Below, one piece after another: positions 16,061-24,388 of a stretch of 64,000 bases of DNA. The notes beneath the pieces are model-generated. The model was not told the DNA's origin. It worked only from the letters and a program-made list of their open reading frames with translations, and did no database searches. A program made the position numbers and the translations under genes. Origin of the DNA: Sphingobacterium micropteri (GTDB lineage: Bacteria; Bacteroidota; Bacteroidia; Sphingobacteriales; Sphingobacteriaceae); the NCBI RefSeq assembly GCF_014692515.1, contig NZ_JACOIK010000001.1, forward strand, positions 124,001 to 188,000. Reading direction: 5' to 3'. The first letter of the stretch is position 1. Every line of letters starts with the position of its first letter.

Positions 16061-18142
16061 AATAACCTTCATTCCACCATAATAATTTCGGGTAGGAGCA
16101 GGGTTGAAAAAGCGATCGCCAAACGCATTGATGTCATTGCCTAAACTATACCGTTCATTTAGGAGATTGTCTACACCGGCAAAGAACTGTAATTGTTGCC
16201 GCTTTTTTAGTCGCCATGTCCATGTTCCTTTTGCTTGTACCAAATGGAATTTTTCAGAGAATACCGTGTTGGCATCGTTCAACGGCATAACCGATGTGAA
16301 GTTATGCGAAAGGTTCAATCCGAATTGCTTTGGTAAACTGATCAAGAGTGTGTTGCTCCATACCCAATCTGGTACTGCTGTGACCTTATTGCGAGAAAAA
16401 TCATTATTATTCACGTTATAATTTCCGAAGCGATAATGATTGTAGGAAACACTGGAATGTAGGTTGAAGGTTTGGATGAACCTTTTCGTTTGAGGAGTTA
16501 GTATATACGCCCAAATGGAGGCTTCGATACCCCTTTGATTTATTTCCCCTGCATTGAGATAATACGCTTCTCCATCATCATTACGTTGTTCGACGATTCC
16601 ATGTTTTATTTTATAACGGTATATGCTTAAATCGGCAATAAAGCGTCTGCCATTTGTTTCTAAACGGGTACCTAGTTCGTAGTTTGTACCTGTTTCTGGC
16701 CGTAAGGAATTGTTGATGATCCTGTCGGAAGGTCGTATTTCCTCATTTGTAGGAGGAGAATAGCCCTTAGAAACAGAACCTCGAACAGCGAATCGATCTG
16801 TAATCAAATAAGAAGTTGCAATTCGGGGCATCCAGATACTGCCGAATGTGATATTTCCGCTGGGACTTTCTATCTCCGGATGATGTTGATGATAGCTGAG
16901 TTTTGAATAGTTTAATCCCAATGAACCTTCTATTGTCCAGCGTTGATATATTTTTGCCATAGTCCGGTAGAAGAAACTGTATTGGGTATTATAGAGATTA
17001 TCGTGATCTTCTAGATCGGTTGCCTCACCTTTCTCATTGCCGTAGTTTTCAATTTCATTCCACCCTTTTTGTCCTTCAAAGCCCATTTGCATTTGCCATT
17101 GTACATACGGACTATCCATGTTTCTATACGAAAAGTAGGTGCGTAAACCGAGATTATTCTCTGTTCGGTATTCGTAATTGGTAATAAATGGATTTTCGAA
17201 ATCGGTATTTGAGCCAAAAACGCTAATCACATGAGAAAGTCTATCCGATAGCTGAGCATGGTGCGCTATACCTCCATAAAACGTTTTGTTGTATATACCT
17301 GCTTGCTGCTCTTTAGCACTGGGGTTTGGACCAGCTGCGGGTCGGGACATGCGTGGATTTTCGTCCATCTGCGCTTGAGTCAACCCTCCAGGCGTACGAT
17401 AACCCAAATCACTATACAGCGCCAAAAAACGGATTTCGTTTTTTGGCGTGTATTTCCAGCGATGTGCCGTTTGGAGCGTTTTCTTATTCAATGCCGTATT
17501 GTCACGGTACCCATCCGATCGTGTAAACGACTGATCGAAAGAAAAGCTGTAATTATCGTTTACTTTCCGTTGTATAGAAAGTTGTTCTTGAAACAAACCG
17601 AATGATCCACCACTTAATAAGACAGAACTACGATTTTTGCGCACGTCAAAACCGTTTGGAGCTATATGAATAACACCTCCGGAATTAGCGCCATACAAAG
17701 AACCATCGGGGCCTTTAATGATATGTATCGCATCTATAGCCGCTGGATCGAGAAGGTTTAAATAAGTATTCCCTCCGGCGTCGGTCAGTGGGAAATCATC
17801 TATATATATCTTGGCGTTTCGAATCCCAAAAGCCGATCGGATAAGACTTCCGCGCATCGCTAAACGGTAGCTTCCCGGCGAACGTTCTTCCATGCGCACC
17901 CCTGCTACCGTGTTAATGGCGGGAAGTAATGAGTTGGGTTGTTGTATATCTACCAAGCGCGAGCTTATCGTGTGTGCTGCCGATGTTAGTTCCAGAATGG
18001 GCTGTTGGCTGAAATAAGCGTTGATATGAATAGGGTTAATTTCTTGTTCGGTGGATATGCTATCCGTCGTTTGGCTCCAAACAACACAAGGCGTATATAA
18101 TATTGTTATGATAGTAGAGCGAAAAAAAAATTTAGAGCGCAT
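16055..18142 (-). CDS. TonB-dependent outer-membrane receptor
   Basis: A 695-residue receptor that imports a ligand (often a siderophore or vitamin) across the outer membrane using TonB energy. It has an N-terminal signal peptide (cleavage near TPCVVWSQ), a plug domain (~55-170) with GVRMEERSPGSYRLAMRGS and IKGPDGSLYGANSGGVI, and a 22-strand-type barrel to the C-terminus. It lacks the carboxypeptidase-D-like domain of SusC proteins, which argues for a small-ligand receptor rather than a glycan importer. It is the last gene of a three-gene minus-strand operon with the ABC exporter and barrel protein; the gap upstream is 11 bases. Confidence 0.9.
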   Translation of the reverse strand: MRSKFFFRSTIITILYTPCVVWSQTTDSISTEQEINPIHINAYFSQQPILELTSAAHTISSRLVDIQQPNSLLPAINTVAGVRMEERSPGSYRLAMRGSLIRSAFGIRNAKIYIDDFPLTDAGGNTYLNLLDPAAIDAIHIIKGPDGSLYGANSGGVIHIAPNGFDVRKNRSSVLLSGGSFGLFQEQLSIQRKVNDNYSFSFDQSFTRSDGYRDNTALNKKTLQTAHRWKYTPKNEIRFLALYSDLGYRTPGGLTQAQMDENPRMSRPAAGPNPSAKEQQAGIYNKTFYGGIAHHAQLSDRLSHVISVFGSNTDFENPFITNYEYRTENNLGLRTYFSYRNMDSPYVQWQMQMGFEGQKGWNEIENYGNEKGEATDLEDHDNLYNTQYSFFYRTMAKIYQRWTIEGSLGLNYSKLSYHQHHPEIESPSGNITFGSIWMPRIATSYLITDRFAVRGSVSKGYSPPTNEEIRPSDRIINNSLRPETGTNYELGTRLETNGRRFIADLSIYRYKIKHGIVEQRNDDGEAYYLNAGEINQRGIEASIWAYILTPQTKRFIQTFNLHSSVSYNHYRFGNYNVNNNDFSRNKVTAVPDWVWSNTLLISLPKQFGLNLSHNFTSVMPLNDANTVFSEKFHLVQAKGTWTWRLKKRQQLQFFAGVDNLLNERYSLGNDINAFGDRFFNPAPTRNYYGGMKVIL

Positions 18143-18153
18143 GTGTGTCTGAT

Positions 18154-19467
18154 TTAAAAAGCTTCGTTTAATCCCAAGAATAAACCACGTTGACCGAATC
18201 GACCAAAAGCATAATCAATACATAGGTTTGTCCGTGTCGCCTTATTGAATAGCACACGTAGTCCTGTACCGCCGGCTGGTTGCCATTGTTGGAAAAGTTT
18301 GGTGCCCAAACGATCATTTGCCGTTTGCACGTTAGCGAAGATCACGCCGCTTAAGAATTGATTGCGTAAAATTGGAAACCGGTACTCTACTTCAGAATAG
18401 AAAAAGGAATTTCCCTTGAAATAGCCATTGGTATAGCCACGTCCGGTACGTGCAAATGGATCTTTTCCGGTGCCCGGAAGGTCGAGATAAGCCTGCCTGC
18501 CGCCAACGTTATACGATCCCCAATGCCAAAATGCCAATACATGATTTGGACGGCTGCTTGATAGTTGCCAGTACTTTCTGAAATCAGTTTGCAGCTGGTA
18601 AGCATTTTGGGCACTTGCCATCCATTTTTGGCTCATTCGCAAAACTACATCTGCGTAAATGCCCTTATAGGCGCTGTTCGGATTATCACGAGTCATATAC
18701 TGCCAGTTGAACATTAAACCGTTATTATTGTATTTCTCTGCGTTGTACCCTGTTAAGTTGCTATATACTTCTAACGGAGTAGCTTTATGATTCCCTAACG
18801 TATATATATTACGTTTTAGTTCAAAAAACACGCCTGTACCGATAAACATGTTTGGTGACAACCTTTTATAAATCCGTTCATTAAGACCGTATACCATAAA
18901 TTGGTTGACAAAGCGTGTACGATCTGGATTATTGAGCGTTTTTTCTTCTGGAATATCCGTTTGTACTACATTTCCCATGCCCATACCATAATCTAATCCT
19001 ACACTTTTAGCAATAATAATTCCCCCTTTTAAATTCCATTTATTTCTAGGCGTATAAATATCATGCATCACGTAACCGTAGATAATACCTCGCGTAGTAT
19101 AGCTTAACGCCGTGGCAAACGTAGACATGGTGGTGTGCTGCGGGTCACCGGTATAGACACCACCGACAACTTTTGCGCCAATTTGAAATCCAATGCTAGG
19201 GTTATAATTGATATTCGGAAGAATGGAAATTCCAGAACGTTTTTTCGAAACTCGGGTTGTTGTATCGTGGCGGACGAACCTTACCATATCTTTTATACCA
19301 TCACTAATATCATAAAGGTGATCAAAATTTTGTGTAACGGTATCCTTTGTTTCTGCTGTAGTAATGGTGTCTTTCAGGAGAACTTGTTGTGCAAATAGCC
19401 CTGAGTTGCAAATGATAAGGTAGAATGAAAATAAAAATATTAGATATACTTTTTTGATATATAGCAT
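18154..19467 (-). CDS. BamA/TamA-like outer-membrane barrel protein
   Basis: A 437-residue exported protein. The signal peptide ends near SGLFAQQ and is followed by a short linker (~25-75) with no recognisable POTRA repeats. From GISILPNINYNPSIGFQIGA onward it consists of alternating beta strands resembling the Omp85 surface-antigen barrel, ending in GLRVLFNKATRTNLCIDYAFG. In Bacteroidota such short proteins are usually annotated BamA/TamA family; the function is unknown. The ABC exporter gene ends 1 base upstream and the receptor gene begins 11 bases downstream. Confidence 0.78.
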   Translation of the reverse strand: MLYIKKVYLIFLFSFYLIICNSGLFAQQVLLKDTITTAETKDTVTQNFDHLYDISDGIKDMVRFVRHDTTTRVSKKRSGISILPNINYNPSIGFQIGAKVVGGVYTGDPQHTTMSTFATALSYTTRGIIYGYVMHDIYTPRNKWNLKGGIIIAKSVGLDYGMGMGNVVQTDIPEEKTLNNPDRTRFVNQFMVYGLNERIYKRLSPNMFIGTGVFFELKRNIYTLGNHKATPLEVYSNLTGYNAEKYNNNGLMFNWQYMTRDNPNSAYKGIYADVVLRMSQKWMASAQNAYQLQTDFRKYWQLSSSRPNHVLAFWHWGSYNVGGRQAYLDLPGTGKDPFARTGRGYTNGYFKGNSFFYSEVEYRFPILRNQFLSGVIFANVQTANDRLGTKLFQQWQPAGGTGLRVLFNKATRTNLCIDYAFGRFGQRGLFLGLNEAF

Positions 19468-19468
19468 T

Positions 19469-21244
19469 TTATTCGGTCTCTAATAGTTGCTTTTCATGTA
19501 GTTCAAAATAGGCACCTTCCTGTGCTAACAACGCATCGTGTGTGCCTTGTTCGATGATTCGACCTTCATCCAGTACGATAATATGATCGGCATTTTTGAT
19601 GGTGGAGATACGATGAGCGATGAAAATAGTCGTTTTGTTTCGCATAATACGGCTCAGATTGTGGAGTATGTCTTCTTCCGTTTTGGTGTCGACAGCCGAA
19701 AGACAATCGTCAAAAATAAGTATTTGAGGGTCTTTAACCAACGCCCGTGCGATAGAGACCCGTTGCTTCTGACCACCAGATAGCGTAAGCCCACGTTCGC
19801 CAATAGAGGTTTGGAAACCATTTTCGAAATGCATAATGTTATCATAAACGGCAGCATCTTTTGCGGCTTGTTCCACTTTATCGATTTCGAGGGTATCTAA
19901 GCCAAAAGCAATATTATTAGCTATCGTATCTGAAAAGAGGAATACCTGTTGAGGTACAAATCCAATCTGGGAACGTAAAGCATTTGTCTTGATATCTTGT
20001 AACGACAATCCGTCATAATAAATATGCCCCTGATCTGGATCATATGTACGCAACAGAAGATTTGCCAATGTCGATTTTCCAGATCCCGTTTTCCCGATAA
20101 TGGCGAGCGTTTGCCCACGTTTTATGGTGAATGATAAATTTTCAATGGCTTTGATTCCTGTTTCGGGATAGGTGAAGGAAAGATTCTCGACTGTTATATT
20201 TCCTTGAAGTATGGGTTCTGTATCACCGTCTTTTATGTCTGATCTTGTTTTTAGAAATTCATTGATTCGTTTTTGCGATGCCGCGGCACGTTGGAATAGG
20301 GAAGTTACCCATGCCAATGACATGGCAGGGAAGGTAAGCTGGTTGACATACAAGATAAACTCAGCAATGTTTCCCGCAGTAATAGTTCCGTTTTTTACCT
20401 CGATACCACCGACATATACCGTGATGATGGTACTGAAACCAATGAGGAAAATAATGAGCGGAAAGAAAATAGCCTGCACACGAACAAGGTCGAGCGAGAC
20501 CTTATTGTATAGATTACTTTCGTTCTTAAATACCTCCATTTTCTGCTTTTCGCGCGTATAAGTTTTGATAACGCGTATCCCTGAAAACGTTTCTTGTACG
20601 AAGGAAGAAAGCGTAGATAGTTGCCGTTGTATCCTTTCACTTCGCTGATTGATGACTTTATTGATAAACAGGATAAGTACAGATAGGATCGGGATGGGCA
20701 GTAAGGAATAGGTGGCAAGCTTTGGATTGACATTGTACATGGCGTAAATGATCATGATCGAAAGTACCACCGTGTTAATGGCATACATAATCGCAGGTCC
20801 CAGATAGTTTCTTACCTGATTGACATCTTCCGTGGCGCGGTTCATCATGTCGCCCGTATTATTTTTTCTGAAAAAAGAAAAATCCAGCTCTTGGTAATGA
20901 TTGTAAATCTCATTTTTGAGGTCATATTCAATATGGCGTGATGTGAGAATAATCGTTTGTCGCATAAAGAATAAAAAGATACCTCGTAATAGCGAAAGTG
21001 CTAAGACTACAAAGCCGAAAAAAAGCAAACTGCTACCGAATACTTGATACACCAACTCTTGTCGATCAAAGCCATCATAAAGTCTATAGAGATCAATATT
21101 TTCCTTAACAAGGTCAAATGCTTCTCGGATAACGACGGCCGGTAGGATACCAAAGTAGTTGGATATAATGACAAATATAACACCCGGTATGAGTTTCCAA
21201 CGGTATTTGTAAAAATATTTATTGAGATAAGCCAACTCCTTCAT
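19469..21244 (-). CDS. ABC exporter, fused permease and ATPase
   Basis: A 591-residue half-transporter of the MsbA/MdlB type: six membrane segments (~15-310), then a nucleotide-binding domain (~345-590). Walker A is IIGKTGSGKSTL, the signature is LTLSGGQKQR, and the H-loop is IFIAHRIST. Walker B reads ILIFDDCLSAVD: Asp512 is followed by Asp513 where most ATPases have catalytic Glu. Such substitution is typical of the degenerate half of heterodimeric exporters (for example TM287 or MdlA), yet no partner half is adjacent. The start is ATG 21244, since upstream in-frame codons are non-ATG and a TAGGTTTG box ends 6 bases before. The cargo is unknown; lipid, peptide or drug export are all possible. 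Confidence 0.9.
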   Translation of the reverse strand: MKELAYLNKYFYKYRWKLIPGVIFVIISNYFGILPAVVIREAFDLVKENIDLYRLYDGFDRQELVYQVFGSSLLFFGFVVLALSLLRGIFLFFMRQTIILTSRHIEYDLKNEIYNHYQELDFSFFRKNNTGDMMNRATEDVNQVRNYLGPAIMYAINTVVLSIMIIYAMYNVNPKLATYSLLPIPILSVLILFINKVINQRSERIQRQLSTLSSFVQETFSGIRVIKTYTREKQKMEVFKNESNLYNKVSLDLVRVQAIFFPLIIFLIGFSTIITVYVGGIEVKNGTITAGNIAEFILYVNQLTFPAMSLAWVTSLFQRAAASQKRINEFLKTRSDIKDGDTEPILQGNITVENLSFTYPETGIKAIENLSFTIKRGQTLAIIGKTGSGKSTLANLLLRTYDPDQGHIYYDGLSLQDIKTNALRSQIGFVPQQVFLFSDTIANNIAFGLDTLEIDKVEQAAKDAAVYDNIMHFENGFQTSIGERGLTLSGGQKQRVSIARALVKDPQILIFDDCLSAVDTKTEEDILHNLSRIMRNKTTIFIAHRISTIKNADHIIVLDEGRIIEQGTHDALLAQEGAYFELHEKQLLETE

Positions 21245-21250
21245 CGAGAA

Positions 21251-21281
21251 CAAACCTAAACAAAATCAGTTTTATATGCAA
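21251..21281 (-). promoter_or_regulatory. Promoter of ABC exporter operon
   Basis: On the minus strand TTG (21281-21279), a 20-base spacer and TAGGTTTG (21258-21251) match both Bacteroidota boxes. The ATG is 6 bases further, so the mRNA may be leaderless. The same TTG-N20-TAGGTTTG arrangement occurs at 55629-55659. Confidence 0.75.
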
Positions 21282-21354
21282 TATAATTGAATCTGCATAT
21301 AAAATGAATTTGTTTCGCTCTCCTCGGCCATTGAAAACATGCTATAGAGGAAAT
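21251..21354 (-). repeat. Intergenic structured element, copy C (before ABC exporter)
   Basis: Copy C of the three-copy element. On the minus strand it starts with ATTTCCTCTATA (21354-21343), continues with the core ATGGCCGAGGAGAGCGAAAC (21331-21312), and then a hairpin with arms TGCATATAAAA at 21294-21304 and TTTTATATGCA at 21270-21280 around a 13-base loop. It ends in TAGGTTTG at 21258-21251. Copies A (42945-43005) and B (55555-55659) share the same order. See findings. Confidence 0.75.
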
Positions 21355-21383
21355 GTAAGGCTAAAATTTGAAAAAATATTCCC

Positions 21384-21391
21384 TACTTTTG
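21384..21391 (+). promoter_or_regulatory. Candidate -7 box of dehydrogenase gene
   Basis: TACTTTTG fits TAnnTTTG exactly and lies 38 bases before the ATG at 21430. The nearest TTTG upstream (21367) is only 13 bases away, shorter than usual. Confidence 0.4.
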
Positions 21392-21429
21392 CAGAAGCAA
21401 AAAGAATATACAGGCATTTAAGGAATGTT

Positions 21430-22500
21430 ATGGAAGTAAATAATTCTTCTGTTTTCGACAAGATGGCAATTTCTGGTCATCAAAATTTATTTTTCTGTCA
21501 AGATAAGGCGGTAGGGTTGCAAGCTATTGTGGCTATTCATGATACCACATTGGGACCGGCGATTGGAGGTGTCCGTATGTTGCCCTACGAATCGTTATCG
21601 GACGCGATCGATGACGCCTTACGTCTATCAGAAGCAATTACACATAAAGCTTCGTTGGCAGGTCTTAATTTGGGAGGGGGAAGTGCTATTATTATGGGTA
21701 ATCACCGAACAGCTAAAACAGAAGTTTTAATGCGCCGGTTTGGGAAATTCATAGAAGGGCTCAATGGAAATTTTATCGCGTCTACGGATGTTGGTACGAC
21801 GCAGAAGGATTTAGAATATATGCTGGCAGAGACGGGCTACGTAGCCGGTTTACCGGCATCCTTAAATGGAGGAGGAGATCCGACAATTTTTGCAGCACGA
21901 GGCGTATTTTATGGTATTAAAGCGGCTATCAAAGAATTATATGGCGATGATGGATTGGCTGGGCGTAAAATTGCTGTACAAGGTGTTGGCAGTGTCGGCG
22001 AGCAATTGGTAGGTATGTTGCGCGCGGAAAATGCACGGGTGTATGTATCCGACATGACCGAGGAGCGTAAGATGAAAATTGCGGCTAAATATAAAGCAGA
22101 GCCGATTACCTACTCGACAAGCTTTGAACTGGATGCGGATGTATATGCACCATGTGCATTGGGTGGAACGGTCAACCCGGAAACGGTACCGCGTATGCGT
22201 TGCCGGATTATTGCTGGATCAGCAAATAACCAACTGAAAGAAGAAGAGGAAACGAACAAACTGCTGAAAGAGCGGAATATTTTATATACACCGGATTTTT
22301 TAATCAATGCAGGGGCATTAATTAGTTGTTATTCCGAGCTAGAGGGCTACGGTAATGATCGTACAGAAGCATTAATTAAAAATATCTATAACGCAACTCG
22401 TCATGTCATTCAAAAATCCGTCGAAGATGACATTACTACGCATGAAGCTGCTAAACAATTGGCAGAAAAGCGTATATTTGACATCAAGAAAATTAAATAG
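21430..22500 (+). CDS. Glu/Leu/Phe/Val dehydrogenase family protein, catalytic Lys replaced by Ser
   Basis: A 356-residue protein aligning along its length with leucine and phenylalanine dehydrogenases, which deaminate amino acids with NAD. The substrate domain has THKASLAGLNLGGGS and STDVGTTQKD. The Rossmann domain has VQGVGSVGEQLV, followed by APCALGGTVN and IAGSANNQL. Lys73 matches carboxylate-binding Lys68 of Bacillus leucine dehydrogenase and Asp120 matches Asp115. The catalytic Lys80, which should follow GGG 12 residues after the first Lys, is Ser85 here. Either activity is altered or lost, or the family has a variant I do not know. The start at 21430 (MEVNNSSVFD) is preferred over 21304, whose first 42 codons run through the repeat element and promoter region. 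Confidence 0.85.
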   Translation: MEVNNSSVFDKMAISGHQNLFFCQDKAVGLQAIVAIHDTTLGPAIGGVRMLPYESLSDAIDDALRLSEAITHKASLAGLNLGGGSAIIMGNHRTAKTEVLMRRFGKFIEGLNGNFIASTDVGTTQKDLEYMLAETGYVAGLPASLNGGGDPTIFAARGVFYGIKAAIKELYGDDGLAGRKIAVQGVGSVGEQLVGMLRAENARVYVSDMTEERKMKIAAKYKAEPITYSTSFELDADVYAPCALGGTVNPETVPRMRCRIIAGSANNQLKEEEETNKLLKERNILYTPDFLINAGALISCYSELEGYGNDRTEALIKNIYNATRHVIQKSVEDDITTHEAAKQLAEKRIFDIKKIK

Positions 22501-22559
22501 GTGGGTTTGGAAAGTATAATACGTTCTTATTTATATACAATCGTTCTTTAAATTAAATT

Positions 22560-23507
22560 ATGCTTAATAGAAGGCACCTTAGGGTGAAAGTTATGCAGAC
22601 GCTGTATGCGTTTAGTTTGTCACAGGATAAACAGGTAAAAGATTTTGAAAAAGCACTATTAACAAGTGTTGACGAAGTTAACCAAATGTATATTTGGACA
22701 CTGAATCTACTAGATGAAGTTGCCGAATATGTACTGATTGATGCAGAGGGGAGAGCCAATAAATTTTTGCCGACCGAAGCAGATAAAATCTATACAACGA
22801 AATTGAACAGCAATAGTTTTATCGAGTCATTACGGCAGAATCGAACCTATTTGGAAAATGTAAAGAAATATAAAGTTTCTTGGACGTTTGACCCCGAAAT
22901 AGTACGTTCTATCTTTGCACAGTTGAAGGGATCGCCCGAATATATGGCTTATTTGCAGCAAGATGATAGATCCATTGGCGCAGAAAAAGATATTATCAAG
23001 TTTATCTTTAAAAAGATCATATTGAAAACGCCGGAGATTGAGCAAGCTTTCGATGCAAAATTTATCAATTGGACGGTAGATAAAGAGGTCTTACAGGCTA
23101 TGGTAGCTAAGACGTTCAAAAACTTCAGTAGTGAAAATCCGGCACAAAACCAATTGGCGGATTTAACCCCCAATTGGGAAGAAGATCGGGAGTTTATTGT
23201 GGAACTCTTAAAACAGACAATTCGCTATGGCAACGAATATCAGCAGTTGATTTCGGTGAAGACGAAGAACTGGGAAGCGGATCGTATAGCATTGGTCGAT
23301 ACGCTGCTGATGCGTATGGCAATTTGTGAGCTCGTTAACTTTCCGACGATTCCGGTGAAAGTTACGATTAATGAATATATTGAGCTTTCAAAAGCATTCA
23401 GTACGTCAAAAAGTAATACATTTATTAACGGTATCTTAGATAAGATACTGGCAGAATTGACACAACAAGGACGTATTCAAAAAACAGGTAGAGGACTTAA
23501 AGATTAA
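22560..23507 (+). CDS. nusB: Transcription antitermination factor NusB
   Basis: NusB acts with NusE (S10) in antitermination of rRNA operons. The protein has 315 residues, about twice the E. coli length, which is normal in Bacteroidota. The N-terminus reads MLNRRHLRVKVMQTLYAF, the C-terminal NusB core contains LLMRMAICELVNFPTIPVKV and TINEYIELSKAFSTSKSNTF, and the central insertion (~60-190) is the lineage-specific part. DUF1573 and yajC genes follow closely, a neighbourhood typical of the phylum. Confidence 0.93.
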   Translation: MLNRRHLRVKVMQTLYAFSLSQDKQVKDFEKALLTSVDEVNQMYIWTLNLLDEVAEYVLIDAEGRANKFLPTEADKIYTTKLNSNSFIESLRQNRTYLENVKKYKVSWTFDPEIVRSIFAQLKGSPEYMAYLQQDDRSIGAEKDIIKFIFKKIILKTPEIEQAFDAKFINWTVDKEVLQAMVAKTFKNFSSENPAQNQLADLTPNWEEDREFIVELLKQTIRYGNEYQQLISVKTKNWEADRIALVDTLLMRMAICELVNFPTIPVKVTINEYIELSKAFSTSKSNTFINGILDKILAELTQQGRIQKTGRGLKD

Positions 23508-23511
23508 TACC

Positions 23512-23943
23512 ATGAATATATTGAAATCATTTTTTGTTTGCATTGCATTGGCTACATTAGTTTCTTGTGGAAATGCAGGAAATAACGAAGAACAAGCGAC
23601 AGATACCATAGGGAATGAACATGCGCAAGGAGGTAAGATCGAATTCGGAGAATCGGTTTATGATTTTGGTGAAGTGAAAGAAGGCGAAGTGGTAGAGCAT
23701 GTATATGCTTACACCAACACGGGTACGGCACCTGTAATCTTGTCGCAGGTTTCTGCGTCATGTGGGTGTACTACACCATCTTATACACAGACCCCTGTTC
23801 TGCCGGGTAAATCTGGTGAGGTGAAAGTAAGTTTTGATAGCAACGGACAAGTAGGAAAACAGCAAAAAATTGTGACGATTGTCTCCAACGCTGAAAATGG
23901 CGTGACGACGGTACAATTAAAAGGAGAAGTCTTACCGAAATAA
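23512..23943 (+). CDS. DUF1573 lipoprotein
   Basis: A 143-residue lipoprotein of unknown function. The signal LATLVSCGN gives lipid-anchored Cys 19. One immunoglobulin-like DUF1573 domain (~43-141) follows, with the family pattern YDFGEVKEGEVVEH, a conserved ASCGCTTP and terminal VQLKGEV. It sits 4 bases after nusB and before yajC; this pairing is common in Bacteroidota but the role is not known. Confidence 0.88.
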   Translation: MNILKSFFVCIALATLVSCGNAGNNEEQATDTIGNEHAQGGKIEFGESVYDFGEVKEGEVVEHVYAYTNTGTAPVILSQVSASCGCTTPSYTQTPVLPGKSGEVKVSFDSNGQVGKQQKIVTIVSNAENGVTTVQLKGEVLPK

Positions 23944-23997
23944 ATATTTCCTTTCCTCATAAAAATAAATTTTGTAACTTTTAATTTTATATATAAT

Positions 23998-24318
23998 ATG
24001 ATAACTACGTTATTACAAGCTGCGCCAGGAGGTGGTGGATTGATGAGCTTCCTACCTATGATTCTGATTGTTGTGGTATTCTATTTCTTCATGATCAGAC
24101 CGCAAATGAAGAAACAAAAAGAACATAAAAAATATATTGAGGAATTAGGTGTAAACTCAAAAATTGTGACAACAGCCGGAATCCACGGACGTATTGTAGA
24201 AGTTAGTGAAACGACTTTCCTAGTGGATGTAGGTTCAGGCGTGAAAATGCGTTTCGACAAATCTGCCGTGGCATTAGATGCTTCGAAAGCAGCTAACGGC
24301 GAGGCCGTAAAGAAGTGA
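23998..24318 (+). CDS. yajC: Preprotein translocase subunit YajC
   Basis: A small membrane protein (106 residues) associated with the SecDF part of the Sec translocon. One transmembrane helix (~16-36, LPMILIVVVFYFFMIRPQMK) is followed by the typical cytoplasmic domain with VTTAGIHGRIVEV and FLVDVGSGVKMRFDKSAV. secD and secF are not adjacent. A strong terminator follows 20 bases after the stop. Confidence 0.95.
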   Translation: MITTLLQAAPGGGGLMSFLPMILIVVVFYFFMIRPQMKKQKEHKKYIEELGVNSKIVTTAGIHGRIVEVSETTFLVDVGSGVKMRFDKSAVALDASKAANGEAVKK

Positions 24319-24337
24319 TTTTTACATTTAACCGGAT

Positions 24338-24368
24338 AAAAAGCAACCTAAGCACAGGTTGCTTTTTT
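24338..24368 (+). terminator. Terminator after yajC
   Basis: A perfect 12-bp stem (AAAAAGCAACCT and its complement) with a 6-base loop and a T tract. It separates nusB-DUF1573-yajC from the ybbR gene, whose -7 box begins 8 bases later. Confidence 0.9.
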
Positions 24369-24375
24369 ATTTTAC

Positions 24376-24383
24376 TATTTTTG
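24376..24383 (+). promoter_or_regulatory. -7 box immediately upstream of ybbR-like gene
   Basis: TATTTTTG fits TAnnTTTG and ends 5 bases before the ATG at 24389. Lying just after the yajC terminator, it restarts transcription for ybbR-coaE. Confidence 0.5.
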
Positions 24384-24388
24384 TAATT

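Noticed and set aside
16104..16421. Open frames antisense to the TonB-dependent receptor gene
   Set aside because: They lie wholly inside a clear receptor gene on the other strand and their products are Cys/Arg-rich with no motif.
20211..20561. A 116-codon frame antisense to the ABC exporter
   Set aside because: It is covered by conserved transmembrane and linker codons of the exporter; no start region or family match.
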